NCBI RefSeq assembly: GCF_013155275.1
Contig: NZ_JABJXS010000005.1
Span: forward strand, 124,001-188,000
Reading direction: 5' to 3'
From: Brenneria sp. hezel4-2-4
Lineage (GTDB): Bacteria > Pseudomonadota > Gammaproteobacteria > Enterobacterales > Enterobacteriaceae
DNA length: 64,000 bases
Shown: positions 60,374 through 64,000 of the stretch, one piece after another
Position numbering within the stretch: position 1 is the first letter of the stretch
How the letters are laid out: each line of letters starts with the position of its first letter
The notes under the pieces: generated by a model
The model's database searches: none
The model's input: only the letters and a program-made list of their open reading frames with translations
Told to the model about the DNA's origin: nothing
Translations under genes and position numbers: made by a program

Positions 60374-60437
60374 CCTTGCGTTCCGCTCACCGGTAATACC
60401 GCGCACTAAAGCCTGATTTCAGGCGCATCGATATGAT

Positions 60438-60466
60438 AACGCCGCTCATCGACACAGAGCGGCGTT
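60438..60466. terminator. Stem-loop terminator between ohr and the lipoprotein operon
   Basis: AACGCCGCTC (60438-60447) and GAGCGGCGTT (60457-60466) form a perfect 10-bp stem with a 9-base loop. The T-run is weak (GTTTACC), and the genes are convergent, so it may serve both sides. Confidence 0.55.
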
Positions 60467-60485
60467 TACCGTTCCTCTCTAATGC

Positions 60486-61142
60486 TTAATAGGTTTCTTT
60501 ACCATATTGTAATGAGCGTGGGCCATAGAGCATACCGCGCGGATGACCGGCAGCCAGCAGGCGCGCGCTGGTAATACCGGCGATATCATGAGCTTGATCG
60601 GTCATTGTACTGGCGATTTGTTCAATCGCCGCCTGCACCAGAATGCCAATAATGCCGCCGGAGTTTGATTGCTGCTCGTCGCTCGACGCGGTGGCGCTTC
60701 CGCTCCACAGTAACTTGCCGGTTCTTAAATCAACCAAACGCGCGTCAGCGGTCACCCGGGTTTCGCTATTGATAACGATGTATTTGGTGCCATACTCTCT
60801 TACCTCCAGATACAGAGCGGCATCAGCGCCAAAGATTTGTTGCAGCTTAGCCGCATTTACCGTCTGAATATCCTGTGCCACCGTCAGGCCATTTTGCTTG
60901 AAGGTTTCTTCAACAACCGCGACAGGAAATACATAGTATCCAGATTCAGCAAGCGGATAAGTCACCTGAGAGAGCAGGCTGTAACTTGCTTTAACATCCG
61001 GCGAGTGGTTTATCGGCGGCAGCACTAGAATTGATCTGGGCTTACTTTGTTTAAATGCCGTGTAGTCATAAGGAACGGGCCTGGCGCACCCGACTAATAA
61101 CAAAGCGAACAGAATGCCGCATAATCCAAAGAGGCGATTCAT
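60486..61142 (-). CDS. DUF799 (GNA1162-type) lipoprotein
   Basis: A 218-residue lipoprotein. The signal peptide ends in the lipobox LLVGC (Cys19). Then come SILVLPPINHSPDVKASYSLLSQVTYPLAESGYYVFPVAVVEETFKQNG and LWSGSATASSDEQQ, which I recognise as the DUF799/GNA1162 family. The fold is related to components of secretion or beta-barrel associated assemblies. It is the last gene of a three-lipoprotein operon; its start overlaps the stop of the middle gene by 4 bases. Confidence 0.87.
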   Translation of the reverse strand: MNRLFGLCGILFALLLVGCARPVPYDYTAFKQSKPRSILVLPPINHSPDVKASYSLLSQVTYPLAESGYYVFPVAVVEETFKQNGLTVAQDIQTVNAAKLQQIFGADAALYLEVREYGTKYIVINSETRVTADARLVDLRTGKLLWSGSATASSDEQQSNSGGIIGILVQAAIEQIASTMTDQAHDIAGITSARLLAAGHPRGMLYGPRSLQYGKETY

Positions 61143-61498
61143 TTGATATTTCCTTTATTTTTGCTCAACAGAAAGTCCATGAAAGGTGCTGACTCTGGAA
61201 ATTTCACTTTTTCAGTTTCAAACTGCTGGCGCGCCTCGCCATCACGACCGGTATTCACGTAGAGCAATCCCAACTGAGCGTGGAGTCCGGGAGGAACGGG
61301 CTTATTTTTCGCTTTCGCTTTTTCGATTGATTCTGTAAGAGAGGCGATTTGCTCTTCCGGGCTAACTTTATCTTGTTGATAGTATTGATAAAGTGTTGGC
61401 TGATACTTATCCCAGCTATAGATGGTTTTAGGCTCGGAGACACAGCCCGCCATGACTGTCGCTGCCAGCAGCAGGACAATTTTTTTATGAGATAACAT
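61139..61498 (-). CDS. DUF4810 small lipoprotein
   Basis: A 119-residue lipoprotein with lipobox VMAGC. The pattern TIYSWDKYQPTLYQYYQQDKVSPEEQIASL and the TPR-like PPGLHAQLGLLYVNTGRDGEARQQFETEK match DUF4810. It always accompanies CsgG-like and DUF799 lipoproteins in this kind of operon. It presumably forms a small periplasmic or outer-membrane subunit of one complex with them. Function unproven. Confidence 0.87.
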   Translation of the reverse strand: MLSHKKIVLLLAATVMAGCVSEPKTIYSWDKYQPTLYQYYQQDKVSPEEQIASLTESIEKAKAKNKPVPPGLHAQLGLLYVNTGRDGEARQQFETEKVKFPESAPFMDFLLSKNKGNIK

Positions 61499-61518
61499 AG
61501 AGGTATCTTCCTATTCCA

Positions 61519-62190
61519 TTAGTTTGTCGGACGCCATGCGCCACTTTCTATCCCGGCCACCAGATTATTTACCGCCTCGCGGATCGCCAAATCCAGCACT
61601 TTGCCGTTCAGCGTAGAGTCATAGCTGGCTGTACCGCCAAAACCGATGATCTCACGGTTTGACAGCGTATATTCACCCGCGCCCTGTACGGAATAAACCA
61701 CTTCCGAGGTTTGTACGTTCACCACATTCAACGTGGTTTTTGCATAAGCGACCTGTGTTTTACCCCGTCCGAGGATCCCCCACAGTTGGTGATCCCCCAC
61801 TTCTTTACGACCAAATTCCGTCACATCACCGGTAATGACGTAATTTGCCCCTTTCAGCGTCTGCGTTTGGCCTTTCATCCCCGCTTCTGCCTTCAGCTCA
61901 TCCATATTGGTACGATCCAATACGTTAAAGCGGCCGCTTTGCTGTAAATGGCTGACCAAAATAGTTTTAGACTGGTTACCTAAACGGTCTACGCCATCAG
62001 AAAAAATACCATTCATATAATTGGAACGATTTTCAAATTTTCCGATGGAAATCGGGCTGCGAACACCTTGATAAGGCGTGCCGTAGGACGTGACTTTTTG
62101 TGCTTCAACAGTACGAGAGGATTCCGTTGCGCAACCGCTTAACAGGGCGGCGGACATTAAGATGGAACAAAAAAAAATCTTTTTATTCAT
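61519..62190 (-). CDS. CsgG-family lipoprotein
   Basis: A 223-residue lipoprotein with lipobox LLSGC and the CsgG domain: SPISIGKFENRSNY, VSHLQQSGRFNVLDRTNMDEL, ANYVITGDVTEFGRKE and GKVLDLAIREAVNNLVAGI. True CsgG is the curli secretion pore, but curli genes are absent here and the partners are DUF4810 and DUF799. So this is a member of the CsgG-like lipoprotein triad rather than curli CsgG. It is the first gene of the minus-strand operon. Confidence 0.88.
   Translation of the reverse strand: MNKKIFFCSILMSAALLSGCATESSRTVEAQKVTSYGTPYQGVRSPISIGKFENRSNYMNGIFSDGVDRLGNQSKTILVSHLQQSGRFNVLDRTNMDELKAEAGMKGQTQTLKGANYVITGDVTEFGRKEVGDHQLWGILGRGKTQVAYAKTTLNVVNVQTSEVVYSVQGAGEYTLSNREIIGFGGTASYDSTLNGKVLDLAIREAVNNLVAGIESGAWRPTN

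Positions 62191-64000
<1,810 letters not shown>

Noticed and set aside
61519-62190. Curli secretion gene csgG
   Set aside because: The CsgG domain is present, but the partners are DUF4810 and DUF799 lipoproteins and no csgA, B, D, E or F gene is near.

Overview
This window looks like the chromosome of a plant-associated soft-rot enterobacterium (order Enterobacterales, probably Pectobacteriaceae; a Brenneria-like genus is my best guess). The proteins of the gyrB-recF-dnaN-dnaA / rpmH-rnpA-yidD-yidC-mnmE block are close to those of E. coli. There is also an Hrp type III effector gene with its chaperone and a HrpL-type promoter, and the phospho-glucoside PTS operons typical of this group. The genus is inferred; no rRNA or tRNA gene is present to confirm it.

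Layout. 1-5000: the end of rsmJ, then an alkanesulfonate (ssu) locus in which the permease gene ssuC has lost most of its length. The locus is flanked by two paralogous DUF1471 genes with duplicated upstream regions. 5000-13300: a minus-strand operon for a peptide-class ABC transporter with two nucleoside hydrolases, and a divergent LysR regulator. 13500-20740: yidA, a cellobiose-type PTS operon with 6-phospho-beta-glucosidase and LacI-type regulator, a repeat element and an MFS transporter. 20980-31660: the conserved replication/translation/membrane-insertion core. 32400-49500: the most unusual part. It contains a quaternary-amine-type ABC transporter operon, the effector pair hopA1/shcA, three histidine-ammonia-lyase family genes, two HutC-like regulators, hutI and hutU. 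49500-58500: an EamA exporter, an alpha-glucoside PTS plus GH4 operon, and a fructosamine (Frl-like) cluster. 58500-64000: qorB/ytfH, ohr, a three-lipoprotein operon and the start of aegA.

Main point of interest. Three members of the HAL/PAL lyase family lie within 15 kb. Only one (46217-47767, hutH) has the Ala-Ser-Gly triad that forms the MIO cofactor. The other two (33338-34885 and 41047-42591) have GSIGEADLAPL and GSVGYLTHM at that place, so they cannot form MIO. One sits inside an operon with a betaine/choline-family ABC transporter. Identical TGTATATACA palindromes (HutC-type operators) lie upstream of that operon, of the second MIO-less lyase, of hutI, of hutC and of hutH. This joins dispersed genes into one predicted regulon. 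The one MIO-free member of this fold known to me, ergothionase, removes trimethylamine from a histidine betaine. I therefore propose that this is a hut-linked route for uptake and breakdown of a quaternary ammonium histidine derivative (ergothioneine, hercynine or similar) feeding into HutU/HutI. The substrate is inference.
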